This document shows, in pieces, positions 35,339 through 44,214 of a stretch of 64,000 nt of DNA. Positions within the stretch are counted from its first letter, which is position 1; each line of letters begins with the position of its first letter. A model generated the notes under the pieces. It was given only the letters and a program-made list of their open reading frames with translations, was not told the origin of the DNA and made no database searches. Source of the DNA: Sungkyunkwania multivorans (GTDB lineage: Bacteria > Bacteroidota > Bacteroidia > Flavobacteriales > Flavobacteriaceae); assembly GCF_042675645.1 (NCBI RefSeq), contig NZ_JBHTJH010000017.1, forward strand, positions 248,001 through 312,000. The letters are read 5' to 3'. Made by a program: the position numbers and the translations under genes.

Positions 35339-36370
35339 TCAGCTCTTAAACTTCAGGACGGAGGATCGTCCTTTTTTAAAGATCTTATTACTGGCCTTCT
35401 TTCCCTTTCTCAGTGATTTTTGCTCTTCATAAGGAAGTGCTACGATGTCCTTGCAGTCTTCCGAACAACAATGATTCATCTTTTCTGCACATTCCTCGCA
35501 TTGAATAAATAAGAGGTGGCAGCCTTCATTGGCACAATTTATATGAGTGTCGCATGGTTTTCCGCATTGATGACAATTGGCGATGATGTCTTCAGAAATT
35601 CGTTCGGCACGTCGCTCATCAAATACGAAGTTCTTTCCTATGAATTTGTTCTCAAGGTCTTTATTTTCAACCTGTCGGGTGTATTCGATGATACCACCCT
35701 CCAGTTGAAATACCTTCTTAAATCCTTTATGCTTGAAATAGGCGCTGGCCTTCTCACATCGAATACCACCAGTACAATACATGACCAGGTTCTTATCTTC
35801 CTTATGCGCTTTTAAATCATCTTCGATGATGGGCAATGATTCTCTAAAGGTATCTACATCTGGAGTGATGGCTCCTTTAAAATGACCTATCTCACTTTCA
35901 TAGTGATTGCGCATGTCTACCAAGACGGTATTTGGATCGTCCAGCAATTTGTTGAATCCTTCTGCATCTACGTGGACTCCCTTGTCGGTAACATCGAAAG
36001 TATGGTCATCCAATCCATCTGCGACGATCTTGTGTCGTACTTTCACTTTAAGTTTTAAGAATGATTTATTGTCTTGCTCCACGGCGATATTCAATCGAAC
36101 TCCATTCAAAAAAGAGATGCTATCCAAATGCTCCTTGAAAGCTTCAAAATTTTCGGCGGGCACGGAAAGTTGGGCATTGATCCCTTCCTTGGCCACATAG
36201 ATCCTACCGAGAACGTCTAGCTTGTCCCAAGTGATAAACAGATGATTTCTTAGAATTTCGGGATTTCCGATATGTGCATATTGATAGAAAGAGAGTGTGA
36301 GGCGCTCTTTGCCGGCCTCTTCAATTAACGCCGCTCTTTCTTTTGCACTTAATGTATTGTACAGTTGCAT
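35339..36370 (-). CDS. trhO: oxygen-dependent tRNA uridine(34) hydroxylase (rhodanese family)
   Basis: The protein is about 343 aa from the ATG at 36368-36370 (MQLYNTLSAKERAAL); a start at 36403 would add 11 residues of unlikely sequence. An N-terminal acylphosphatase-like domain is followed by a rhodanese domain with active-site CTGGIRCEKA. TrhO/YceA makes 5-hydroxyuridine at the wobble base of some tRNAs. The C-terminal extension has paired cysteines (CHQCGKPC, CANEGC, CEEC, HCCSEDC) that look like a zinc-binding cluster. It is transcribed away from recA. Confidence 0.9.
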   Translation of the reverse strand: MQLYNTLSAKERAALIEEAGKERLTLSFYQYAHIGNPEILRNHLFITWDKLDVLGRIYVAKEGINAQLSVPAENFEAFKEHLDSISFLNGVRLNIAVEQDNKSFLKLKVKVRHKIVADGLDDHTFDVTDKGVHVDAEGFNKLLDDPNTVLVDMRNHYESEIGHFKGAITPDVDTFRESLPIIEDDLKAHKEDKNLVMYCTGGIRCEKASAYFKHKGFKKVFQLEGGIIEYTRQVENKDLENKFIGKNFVFDERRAERISEDIIANCHQCGKPCDTHINCANEGCHLLFIQCEECAEKMNHCCSEDCKDIVALPYEEQKSLRKGKKASNKIFKKGRSSVLKFKS

Positions 36371-36551
36371 GCTATACCAATAGTTTAAGTTAAAAAGAAT
36401 CAATTAAGGTGCGGCAAATATAGGATTTTCTCTGGATTTGCACGGAAGTTGAAAGTGGGTTAAATGCTATTCACGAAATTAGACCCTTGAACTATATTCG
36501 GAGTTAGTTGACCTTCGGTTGCAAAATGGGCATTGGGTCCTATCAAAAAAT

Positions 36552-36579
36552 AAAAGAGCCACAGGTTTGCGGCTCTTTT
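36552..36579. terminator. orphan bidirectional terminator in the trhO/recA intergenic region
   Basis: AAAAGAGCC and GGCTCTTTT form a 9-bp stem flanked by A/T tracts. Both neighbouring genes start, rather than end, near this point (trhO at 36370 and recA at 36842), so the hairpin probably ends an unannotated transcript. Confidence 0.7.
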
Positions 36580-36660
36580 ACTAGCTAATTCGTTATTAAT
36601 TTTATTACATTTCTATGTACAATCAATAACGAAGCTAGCCACCATCAAGTAATCCATTGA
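36552..36660 (-). ncRNA. candidate small RNA ending at the orphan terminator
   Basis: Reading on the minus strand, an inverted repeat (CTAGCTTCGTTATT type, arms 36581-36597 and 36625-36638 with a two-base bulge) is followed at once by the intrinsic terminator at 36552-36579, the arrangement of a short structured RNA. On the plus strand a GACCC...GGGTC pairing (about 36482-36538) also precedes the hairpin, so the strand is uncertain. No protein frame of note is present in 36404-36841. The 5' end given is a guess. Confidence 0.3.
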
Positions 36661-36771
36661 GCGTTTGGATCACAAATGTTTTAAAAACTATTATTTTCTT
36701 GTTTGTCCTCATAAAGAGGGTAATCATTGCTTTCCCTAATTAGATACTGCAACTACGAAAAGGTTGCGTCA

Positions 36772-36779
36772 TAATTTTG
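36772..36779 (+). promoter_or_regulatory. candidate -7 promoter element of recA
   Basis: TAATTTTG matches TAnnTTTG 62 bases before the recA ATG. At the expected distance upstream there is only CTG instead of TTG, so support is moderate. No SOS box I can recognise is present. Confidence 0.35.
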
Positions 36780-36841
36780 GGGCGCTGTGAAAGAAGTAGT
36801 ATTTTAGCTTTATTATTCAATTCTGAAATATTTAAAAGTAT

Positions 36842-37849
36842 ATGAGCTCTGAAAAAGATGCAAAATTAAAAGCATTAAAACTCACATTAGATAAACTAGA
36901 TAAGGCCTACGGTAAGGGTGCAGTGATGAAATTAGGTGATTCTGTGGTCGAGGAGGTCGAGGTCATTCCTACTGGTTCACTTGGTTTGGACCTCGCACTA
37001 GGCGTAGGAGGTTATCCCAGAGGAAGGGTCATAGAAATTTTTGGTCCAGAATCATCTGGAAAGACCACATTGACCTTGCATGCCATTGCGGAAGCACAAA
37101 AGGCAGGCGGAATTGCGGCCTTTATTGATGCTGAGCATGCATTTGACCGTTTTTATGCAGAAAAGCTTGGAGTAGATATTGACAATTTAATTATATCGCA
37201 GCCAGATCACGGAGAACAGGCCCTAGAGATCGCTGACAACCTAATTCGCTCTGGCGCTATCGATATTGTAATTATCGACTCGGTTGCAGCACTGACGCCA
37301 AAAAGTGAGATCGAGGGAGAAATGGGTGATTCTAAAATGGGCTTGCACGCACGACTAATGTCTCAAGCCCTAAGAAAACTTACCTCTACCATAAGTAAGA
37401 CCAATTGCACGGTGATCTTCATTAACCAGTTGAGAGAAAAGATAGGGGTCATGTTTGGAAATCCTGAAACCACTACAGGTGGTAATGCACTGAAGTTTTA
37501 TGCCTCCGTGCGATTGGACATTAGACGGTCCACACAAATAAAGAATACCAATGGCGAGGTCGCGGGGAACAAAACTCGTGTAAAAGTTGTAAAGAACAAG
37601 GTGGCACCTCCATTTAGACAGGTCGAGTTTGATATCATGTACGGAGAAGGCATCTCTAAAATTGGCGAGATCATCGATCTGGGTGTGGATTATGAGATCA
37701 TTAAGAAAAGTGGTTCTTGGTTTAGCTATGGAGACACCAAGATCGGGCAGGGACGCGATGCGGTGAAAACGCTGCTCCAAGACAATCCAGAGCTCTTGGA
37801 AGAGCTAGAAGGCAAAATTAAAGAAGCCATAAAAATCTTAGCTGAATAA
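36842..37849 (+). CDS. recA: recombinase RecA
   Basis: The 335-aa RecA binds single-stranded DNA, exchanges homologous strands and promotes LexA-type autocleavage. Walker A GPESSGKT is at residues 68-75. The loop and core blocks follow: IDAEHAFD, the Walker B strand DIVIIDSVAALTP, and L2 region GNPETTTGGNALKFYASVRLD. Length is normal. It stands alone after a long intergenic region and ends in its own terminator. Confidence 0.98.
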   Translation: MSSEKDAKLKALKLTLDKLDKAYGKGAVMKLGDSVVEEVEVIPTGSLGLDLALGVGGYPRGRVIEIFGPESSGKTTLTLHAIAEAQKAGGIAAFIDAEHAFDRFYAEKLGVDIDNLIISQPDHGEQALEIADNLIRSGAIDIVIIDSVAALTPKSEIEGEMGDSKMGLHARLMSQALRKLTSTISKTNCTVIFINQLREKIGVMFGNPETTTGGNALKFYASVRLDIRRSTQIKNTNGEVAGNKTRVKVVKNKVAPPFRQVEFDIMYGEGISKIGEIIDLGVDYEIIKKSGSWFSYGDTKIGQGRDAVKTLLQDNPELLEELEGKIKEAIKILAE

Positions 37850-37864
37850 GAAAGCCTTACTTAA

Positions 37865-37884
37865 AAATCCCATTACGGGATTTT
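37865..37884 (+). terminator. terminator of recA
   Basis: AAATCCC and GGGATTT pair around a 6-base loop followed by a T run, 15 bases past the recA stop. Confidence 0.75.
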
Positions 37885-37944
37885 TTTGATTATATAAGCA
37901 ACCTTTTGTATGGTGATGCATCTATAAAAAGTAATAGTTATATC

Positions 37945-38358
37945 ATGAAAAAAATAATTGCCCTTTTAGCTTTGACCATTTTTGTGTCTTCCTGTAGTTT
38001 GGACGATGATTCAAATGATTTTACATTTGAGTTTGTTCCTATAGTATCGGTAGAGATGCCAGATACTTTTATGCTCAACGAAACACATCAGATTACTCTA
38101 AACTATTTTCGTCCTTCCACCTGTCACGGATTTTTCGATGTTTCTTTTTCTCGAGATTCTCAGTTGCAACGTACGGTGGCCGTTATAAATACTGTGGCGA
38201 ACAGTGCTGATTGCACCGAACTGACAGACGAACTTAGGGATTTCACTTTCGATTTTTCGGTCGTTTACACCGGTACGTATACCTTTCGATTTTGGCAAGG
38301 GAAAGATGACAACGGTGAAGACCTATTTTTAATAATCGAAGTGCCCGTTATAGAGTAA
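37945..38358 (+). CDS. hypothetical lipoprotein
   Basis: The 137-aa product starts at ATG 37945 (MKKIIALLALTIFVSSCSL), giving a clean lipoprotein signal with the modified cysteine in VSSC; the frame's earlier ATG at 37906 would put 13 odd residues before it. The mature part is a short beta-rich domain with a Cys pair (STCHGFF, SADCTEL) and resembles no family I can name. It sits between recA and the ECF sigma factor, 29 bases before the latter, so it may belong to that unit. Confidence 0.75.
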   Translation: MKKIIALLALTIFVSSCSLDDDSNDFTFEFVPIVSVEMPDTFMLNETHQITLNYFRPSTCHGFFDVSFSRDSQLQRTVAVINTVANSADCTELTDELRDFTFDFSVVYTGTYTFRFWQGKDDNGEDLFLIIEVPVIE

Positions 38359-38387
38359 TCTTAACATTCAACCACCAACAAACCATC

Positions 38388-38939
38388 TTGAGTTTAGAAA
38401 GACTCATACAACAGTGTAAGAAAGGTGACCGTAAGGCGCAAGAGGAACTATATCGCTTATTTGCGAACAAGCTTTTTTCTACTTGCCTCAAATATTCAAG
38501 GAATAAGAGTGAAGCAGAGGATAATTTACAAGATAGTTTCATCACTATTTTTAGTAAGATAAAACAATATCAAAGCAAAGGCTCGTTTGAGGGTTGGTTG
38601 CGACGAATTACGATCAATACTGTGCTTCAAAAATATCGTGGCCAGGGCGTTTTCAATCTGGTGAATGAAAATCAAATTGAAGAAGAAACCTCCCTTGAAG
38701 TCGATGAGAACCATCTTTCCTTGGATTTTTTATTGAAGATAATCCAGGAATTACCAGATAGATATCGTCTGGTTTTTAACCTCTACGTGTTGGATGGCTA
38801 TTCTCACAAAGAAATAGCCGACATGCTCAACATCAGTGAGGGAACCTCAAAATCCAATTTGGCAAGAGGTAGAGCAATTTTGAAAGAAAAGATCATAGCG
38901 CATCAAGCGCTCGAAAAAAAAAATGTAAACTCGTTATAA
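38388..38939 (+). CDS. ECF-type RNA polymerase sigma factor
   Basis: The 183-aa protein has sigma region 2 (residues about 22-90, NNLQDSF-like DNLQDSFITIF and WLRRITINTVLQKYR) and region 4 (about 125-175, PDRYRLVFNLYVLDGYSHKEIADML). The start is TTG at 38388 (MSLERLIQQCKKGD), which fits the family N-terminus; no ATG serves better. It should recruit RNA polymerase to a small set of promoters under the control of an anti-sigma factor. The stop is directly followed by the ATG of the next gene, which probably encodes that regulator. Confidence 0.92.
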   Translation: MSLERLIQQCKKGDRKAQEELYRLFANKLFSTCLKYSRNKSEAEDNLQDSFITIFSKIKQYQSKGSFEGWLRRITINTVLQKYRGQGVFNLVNENQIEEETSLEVDENHLSLDFLLKIIQELPDRYRLVFNLYVLDGYSHKEIADMLNISEGTSKSNLARGRAILKEKIIAHQALEKKNVNSL

Positions 38940-40604
38940 ATGGGTGATCAGAAAAATATAGATAGACTGTTTCAAGAACGCTTCAAAGATTTTGAGGTTG
39001 TTCCTGAAGATCGCGTGTGGGAAAATATCGAAGCCACGCTTCAAGAAAAAAAACGAAAGAGACGGATCATCCCTCTTTGGTTGAAACTAGGTGGTGTCGC
39101 CGCCGTATTGGCCCTTCTTTTTATGATTGGCTACGACTTTGATACCAAAACAGATTTTGATAGTAATACACCGATTACAGATGTTAAAAATACGAGTGAC
39201 GCCGCATCTGATCCCAGTGCCCGTGATAGTGGTACAGGAACAGAAGCATCGCCAAACAACGGTATAACCATAGACGAAGAAGCTACAACGAATGGTGTTG
39301 CCAGTACTGAAGAAAAAGAAAAAATTGACGAAGAAGTTCCTTCTTCAAAAACAGAGCTGGCAACACCTATTTTAGAACCTAATAACAAGCCTGTTGTCTC
39401 TCAAGACAAGAATGAGCCATCACTGGAAGCTGAGATCGATCAAAAAATAGAGCAACGGGGTAGGGCTCCACTTCAAAAGCAACAGGAAAAAGATGCTATT
39501 GTCGGTATCGACAACGATACCCAGAAACGGCATGAAAAGCAAAATACTCCTACAAACTTTCAAAACGAAAAGAAAAATCTTACCACAGACAAGGCCATAG
39601 CTCCCGTCACTAAAGATGCCTTGGCCAAGAACAATATTCCGCTTTTATATCAAAACCAAGAAAAGCGTGAATTTTTGAGCACCGAATTGCCTAATACGCA
39701 AAAGACCATAGTCAAAACAGATATCGTAGAATCCGAAAAATTGAAAGATATAACTCCCGAAAGAGAAGCTGAAGAGGACATCACGGAAATTTCTAAAAAG
39801 AAATCTTTATTCGATGTGATCAGTGAAAAGGAGTTAGAGACTATGAATTCTGAAAAAGAAGCCATTGCGGCTAACAATAATGACAAAAAATGGAGTGTCA
39901 ATCCTGTTGTGGCCCCAGTATATTACAATACTATCGGTGAAGGTTCTCCGATACATTCCCAATTTAGTGACAACGGAAAAAATGGCGATGTCAATTTAAG
40001 TTATGGTGTTAACGTGGCCTACAACGTCACAGACCGTCTTAGCGTACGCTCGGGAATTAACAAGGTGACCGTGGGATATACTACCAATGACATTTCATTT
40101 GCGCCTACAGTGGCTCCTACCACCATTTCTACCATTACCTATGATGGCTCACTTGCCACAATGGCCATTGCGGATCGCGGCGCAGCTGTTATATCCAGTA
40201 CAGAATCCTTTGCAGAATTGGGTGCTATTGATGCCACCGCCTTTGATGGGGCGATGAATCAGCAAATGGGCTATTTAGAAGTGCCTTTAGAGATAAAATA
40301 TCGTGTTGTTGGTAACAAACTGGGAATTAACCTCATCGCGGGCGCGAGCACATTATTTTTAACTGATAATGAAATTACTTTAGAGGCCGATAATTTTTCA
40401 ACAGAAATGGGAGAGGCCAATAATCTCAACGAGGTCAGTTTTTCGACCAACTTCGGTGTGGGTGTCGACTACAGTATATCCAATCAGTTCCAGCTTAGCC
40501 TGGAACCGATGTTCAAATATCAACTCAATTCTTTCTCTGATAATCAGGGTGGTTTTAAACCCTATATCCTAGGAGTGTATACAGGTTTTAGTTTTAAGTT
40601 TTAG
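38940..40604 (+). CDS. sigma-linked protein with anti-sigma-like N-terminus, one membrane helix and C-terminal barrel
   Basis: The 554-aa protein begins with no gap after the sigma factor stop. Residues 1-43 are charged and soluble (FKDFEVVPEDRVWENI), about 46-64 form one transmembrane helix, and 67-318 are a long acidic, low-complexity linker rich in Glu, Lys, Thr and Asn. From about 320 it resembles an outer membrane beta-barrel (PorT/OmpA-like) and ends in Phe (GFSFKF), the usual barrel C-terminus. The topology suggests a protein tied to the inner membrane and reaching the outer membrane. A role in controlling the sigma factor is inferred. Confidence 0.75.
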   Translation: MGDQKNIDRLFQERFKDFEVVPEDRVWENIEATLQEKKRKRRIIPLWLKLGGVAAVLALLFMIGYDFDTKTDFDSNTPITDVKNTSDAASDPSARDSGTGTEASPNNGITIDEEATTNGVASTEEKEKIDEEVPSSKTELATPILEPNNKPVVSQDKNEPSLEAEIDQKIEQRGRAPLQKQQEKDAIVGIDNDTQKRHEKQNTPTNFQNEKKNLTTDKAIAPVTKDALAKNNIPLLYQNQEKREFLSTELPNTQKTIVKTDIVESEKLKDITPEREAEEDITEISKKKSLFDVISEKELETMNSEKEAIAANNNDKKWSVNPVVAPVYYNTIGEGSPIHSQFSDNGKNGDVNLSYGVNVAYNVTDRLSVRSGINKVTVGYTTNDISFAPTVAPTTISTITYDGSLATMAIADRGAAVISSTESFAELGAIDATAFDGAMNQQMGYLEVPLEIKYRVVGNKLGINLIAGASTLFLTDNEITLEADNFSTEMGEANNLNEVSFSTNFGVGVDYSISNQFQLSLEPMFKYQLNSFSDNQGGFKPYILGVYTGFSFKF

Positions 40605-40660
40605 GTTTTTTTAGTTGGTTAGGTTGATTATTGCTCAAAAAGCAGTGTTATGATGCCTTA

Positions 40661-40686
40661 AGAGGCGACTCGATAGAGTCGCCTCT
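40661..40686. terminator. shared terminator between convergent genes
   Basis: AGAGGCGACTC and GAGTCGCCTCT form a perfect 11-bp stem with a GATA loop, flanked by T and A runs. It lies between the gene ending at 40604 (+) and that ending at 40688 (-). Confidence 0.9.
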
Positions 40687-40687
40687 C

Positions 40688-41446
40688 TTATTTTTGATGC
40701 TGAAATTCGCTCAGTTTTTCGAAGATCACCTCGCGCGTCTTGTTTTTTAGTCTAGTGGTATCCTCTCTTGAGGCCACGCTCAATCCTTCTGTGGAAATAA
40801 AAGGTAAAACAACGGCCCTCATCTTTCCTAGACTGCCCTTAAAAAAGGCAAAAGGGAACCGTGCTTTGTTATCCACGAAAGCCATAGGTACAATAGGTAT
40901 TTGATATTCGATGGCCAGTCTAAATGCACCATCTTTGAATTCATCCATCAGCATATCCTCATTAGGGACGCCACCTTCAGGATAGATACAGATGCTAAGG
41001 CCATTATCCAAACGCGCCTTGGCTCTCTTGTATACCCCAGATCGGCTTCGGGCACTGCTGCGATCCACCATGATACAAACACGCTTATAGAAAAACCCAA
41101 AGATCGGAATTTTCACCAATTCCTTCTTTCCAACAAACACAAAAGGATTTTTTGAAGCTTTGAGCATCAACATGATATCTGTCATGCTCGTATGATTAGA
41201 GACCAACATATAACTTTTGCCTCTTTCTAGTGTTTCCAAACGACTGATCATAGGGTAAAACCCCATTCCGTATAAAATTACATTGGCCCAGACATTTCTT
41301 GCCAGCCAAAAAAATTGTGGATACCACTTCTCTCGAGAGGACAAGACCAAGAGAAAGGGAAACATCACGACTATTGGGAGCGCCACAAGGACATAGAACC
41401 ATATACGCCAGAGAACATATAAAATACTTTGAAAAAAGCGAATCAT
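40688..41446 (-). CDS. plsC: 1-acyl-sn-glycerol-3-phosphate acyltransferase
   Basis: From the ATG at 41444-41446 the protein is 252 aa; the frame extends to 41569 but the added residues are not family-like and would cover the trpS promoter and start. An N-terminal hydrophobic segment (about 8-36) anchors it. Acyltransferase motif I NHTSMTD (His85, Asp90) and motif III YPEGG (residues 155-159) are present. It adds the second fatty acid in phosphatidate synthesis at the inner membrane. It is divergent from trpS. Confidence 0.9.
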   Translation of the reverse strand: MIRFFQSILYVLWRIWFYVLVALPIVVMFPFLLVLSSREKWYPQFFWLARNVWANVILYGMGFYPMISRLETLERGKSYMLVSNHTSMTDIMLMLKASKNPFVFVGKKELVKIPIFGFFYKRVCIMVDRSSARSRSGVYKRAKARLDNGLSICIYPEGGVPNEDMLMDEFKDGAFRLAIEYQIPIVPMAFVDNKARFPFAFFKGSLGKMRAVVLPFISTEGLSVASREDTTRLKNKTREVIFEKLSEFQHQK

Positions 41447-41451
41447 GTCGC

Positions 41452-41484
41452 CAAAAATACGCAATTGTGTGATTCTTTTCTCAA
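41452..41484 (-). promoter_or_regulatory. promoter of the acyltransferase gene
   Basis: On the minus strand TATTTTTG (41452-41459) has TTG (41482-41484) 22 bases upstream. The gene starts at 41446, so the leader is very short. It overlaps the opposing trpS promoter. Confidence 0.5.
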
Positions 41485-41498
41485 AACATTTACCTTTG
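41465..41498 (+). promoter_or_regulatory. promoter of trpS
   Basis: TACCTTTG at 41491-41498 is a perfect -7 element with TTG at 41465-41467, 23 bases upstream. The ATG is at 41525, giving a leader of about 20 bases. Confidence 0.6.
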
Positions 41499-41524
41499 CT
41501 GAAATTTGAAATCATCCGTCCTTT

Positions 41525-42493
41525 ATGGCTAGAATACTCACAGGTGTGCAAAGCACTGGCACTCCACATCTCGGAAATCTTTTAGGGGCCATCATCCCGG
41601 CTATAGAAATGGCAAAAAATCCTAACAATGACTCCTTTTTGTTTATCGCAGACCTACATTCGTTAACACAGATCAAGGACGGAGCGACCCTTAGGCAAAA
41701 CACCTATGCCACAGCAGCGGCATGGTTGGCTTTTGGGTTAGATATCGAAAAGACCTTTTTTTATAGACAAAGTGATATTCCTCAAGTTACCGAGCTATCT
41801 TGGTATCTAAGTTGTTTCTTTCCCTATCAACGCCTTACCTTGGCGCATTCTTTTAAGGACAAGGCCGACCGCCTTGAGGATGTGAATGCTGGGCTTTTTT
41901 CGTATCCTATGCTTATGGCTGCAGATATCTTGTTGTACGATGCAGAGATCGTTCCCGTCGGGAAGGACCAATTACAGCATCTTGAAATGACAAGAGATGT
42001 GGCGGGAAGATTTCACAGGCAGCTGGGCGAAACATTTGTGATTCCTGAAGCTAAAGTACAAGAAGAGACCATGTACGTTCCAGGCACTGATGGCTCAAAA
42101 ATGAGCAAAAGCAAAGGCAATATTATCAATCTGTTTTTGCCAGATAAAAAGCTGAGAAAACAAATCATGAATATCGAAACGGACAGCACCCCGTTGGAAG
42201 CACCCAAGGATTGGAGTAGCTGTAATGTTTTTGGACTTTATAAGTTGGTCGCCGGCAGCAACGACATCGCTACCATGAAATCTAACTATGAAAATGGTGG
42301 TTATGGCTATGGGCATGCAAAGCAGGCACTTTACGAACTCCTCGTTGACAAATTCTCAGAACAACGCGCTCGATTCGATCACTACATGAATAACACGGAT
42401 GAGATTGACAAGGCATTGGCCTATGGCGCGGAAAAAGCTAAAAAGATCGCCGATGAGGTACTCTCCAGAGTCCGGTCCAAGGTAGGGTATTAG
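41525..42493 (+). CDS. trpS: tryptophan--tRNA ligase
   Basis: The 322-aa class I aminoacyl-tRNA synthetase charges tRNA-Trp in the cytoplasm. The HIGH-type motif is seen as TPHLGN near residue 13, within GVQSTGTPHLGN. The KMSKS loop is exact at residues 192-196 (GSKMSKSKGN). Length is normal for bacterial TrpS. It has its own promoter and stands divergent from plsC and convergent with the next membrane protein gene, from which it is 32 bases away. Confidence 0.97.
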   Translation: MARILTGVQSTGTPHLGNLLGAIIPAIEMAKNPNNDSFLFIADLHSLTQIKDGATLRQNTYATAAAWLAFGLDIEKTFFYRQSDIPQVTELSWYLSCFFPYQRLTLAHSFKDKADRLEDVNAGLFSYPMLMAADILLYDAEIVPVGKDQLQHLEMTRDVAGRFHRQLGETFVIPEAKVQEETMYVPGTDGSKMSKSKGNIINLFLPDKKLRKQIMNIETDSTPLEAPKDWSSCNVFGLYKLVAGSNDIATMKSNYENGGYGYGHAKQALYELLVDKFSEQRARFDHYMNNTDEIDKALAYGAEKAKKIADEVLSRVRSKVGY

Positions 42494-42525
42494 ATAACGC
42501 TTCTATTCTTTTCAATTAGACGGTA

Positions 42526-43248
42526 CTACCCTTCAAAAGCGATTTTGGGTTTGGTGCAATAGAGATAAAAGAACCAAAGACCTAGCATAAAGAATCCTGT
42601 GCTCAATAGGTTCAGACCAGGAAGTGCATCATTAACGAACAATAGATACTGTGCGCCTTCCACTACGTCTTGTAGAAAATAACCAAATACGGCGATCACC
42701 AGAAAATTAGCGCGTCTGTACTTATTGGCATTGGCCAAATAATAGACAAAGGCCACACTTAAGACGATGAGCTTGACTATCGGATAAGAAAATCCAGTGA
42801 ATAGATGGTTAAAACTCAAGTCGAATTTTACTATCAATCCTGTGATCTCATAGATGATATAGGCATCCACAGCAATGATGAGAAAAATAAGCCATAAGTA
42901 TTTATCAACGACCAGCAACGCCTCTGTTTCTTTTACGATCTTAAAAAGAATTAATACAATGGCCGCGATCACCAGTAAATTACCTGCATGTTGAAACCAT
43001 AAACTGGCATCAGGAAAATATTCTGATGCAACGCTGACGACACTCGAGGCTAAAAATAAGGATAGGACCTTGATCAGTAAGATGTTCTTTCTCTTGCCAA
43101 AAAGCAAATGATATGCGATCATAGCGATCAACAATAAACAATTTGCTTTTGTCGATTTATCAAATTCTTGAAGTAAACTAAAATATAAGCTTGAAATGCC
43201 GGCTAGTGACATCAATCCCAGGATGCAGTACTTGAAAATAGCATTCAT
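42526..43248 (-). CDS. hypothetical membrane protein, tandem paralogue 1
   Basis: Translated from the ATG at 43246-43248 (MNAIFKYCILGLMSLAG) it gives about 240 aa; the frame could start at 43290. It has seven to eight predicted hydrophobic helices and no known catalytic motif. The C-terminal part (YYLANANKYRRANFLVIA and DVVEGAQYLLFVNDALPGL) closely matches the gene just upstream, so the two arose by duplication. Function is unknown; it is probably an inner membrane protein. Confidence 0.72.
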   Translation of the reverse strand: MNAIFKYCILGLMSLAGISSLYFSLLQEFDKSTKANCLLLIAMIAYHLLFGKRKNILLIKVLSLFLASSVVSVASEYFPDASLWFQHAGNLLVIAAIVLILFKIVKETEALLVVDKYLWLIFLIIAVDAYIIYEITGLIVKFDLSFNHLFTGFSYPIVKLIVLSVAFVYYLANANKYRRANFLVIAVFGYFLQDVVEGAQYLLFVNDALPGLNLLSTGFFMLGLWFFYLYCTKPKIAFEG

Positions 43249-43388
43249 AGTGGTTAAAGATTGGGTTGCTTGATTCTCAATGTAGATCACATCTTCAAAA
43301 AAAAGAAAGAATCCCTGTAAAATGCATAATTTTTCGATGAATCTGTCAAATAGCTTGCGATTTCTTTAAAAAAATGATTGTCTTTCAA

Positions 43389-44120
43389 TCATTTCCATTG
43401 ATCGATACTGCCCTTTGGCATTGCGAAAAAAAGGTAGAGAAAGAAAAGGGCAATTAAAGCGAATCCACTTTGCAGTAGCCCAAGACCAGATAGCCGATTG
43501 GTCATAAAGAACAGATATTGAATTACCTCGGTGAGGTCTTGCAAAAAGTAAAAGCCAAAGGTGATCACCAAAAACGATGCTTTGCGTGACTTGTTTTTGT
43601 TTGCTAGGTAGTAAATGATTCCTACGCTAAATAGCATCATCTTAAGAAATACGAAAATTGACCCAAAGAACAAATGACTGCTATCTAGTCCATACTGAAT
43701 GCTCAAATAAATAAGCTGGTACATTATAAATGCGTCAATACCGATGATGGTCAATATCAACCACATATAATTTCCATAAATTAATTCAAAACTGGTTTCT
43801 TTGATGATATTGAAAAAAATTAGCAATATCCCACCAAGAAACGCGAGATTACCCATAAAATATGCGAAAAAATTAAGTTGATTTCCAGAAAGATAATCAA
43901 CATACTCGATTACATTGGACAGGATGAAAAGAGATAAAATGCTTATCAAGCAGATGTTCCTTTCAGCATTTAAGGTCATATAACAAAGCAGCATCAATAA
44001 CAGTACTGCGCTTTCACTATAAACAGAGTTGATATAATCTATTTGGAAACCAAAATAAAGGTTCGCTAAAGCTGCTATGACAATACACGCAGTTAGAGCA
44101 TATCTATAGAAGATTCTCAT
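43389..44120 (-). CDS. hypothetical membrane protein, tandem paralogue 2
   Basis: The 243-aa protein starts MRIFYRYALTACIVIAAL and has seven to eight hydrophobic helices. It shares with its downstream neighbour the segments YYLANKNKSRKASFLVI and DLTEVIQYLFFMTNRLSGLGLL, and both end in a helix and a short polar tail. I know no family function. Both lie on the minus strand, so they could be co-transcribed. Confidence 0.72.
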   Translation of the reverse strand: MRIFYRYALTACIVIAALANLYFGFQIDYINSVYSESAVLLLMLLCYMTLNAERNICLISILSLFILSNVIEYVDYLSGNQLNFFAYFMGNLAFLGGILLIFFNIIKETSFELIYGNYMWLILTIIGIDAFIMYQLIYLSIQYGLDSSHLFFGSIFVFLKMMLFSVGIIYYLANKNKSRKASFLVITFGFYFLQDLTEVIQYLFFMTNRLSGLGLLQSGFALIALFFLYLFFAMPKGSIDQWK

Positions 44121-44214
44121 CGCCTACATTTTTTGGGGGTCCTACTAAAGGAGCAAGCTAAACATATTCGATTTAAACAAGAAATATAAGTTGTGATTGC
44201 TGTTAAGAGCGTGG

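Noticed and set aside
41447..41569. Longer start for the acyltransferase
   Set aside because: It would cover the divergent trpS promoter and start, and the added residues lack family similarity.
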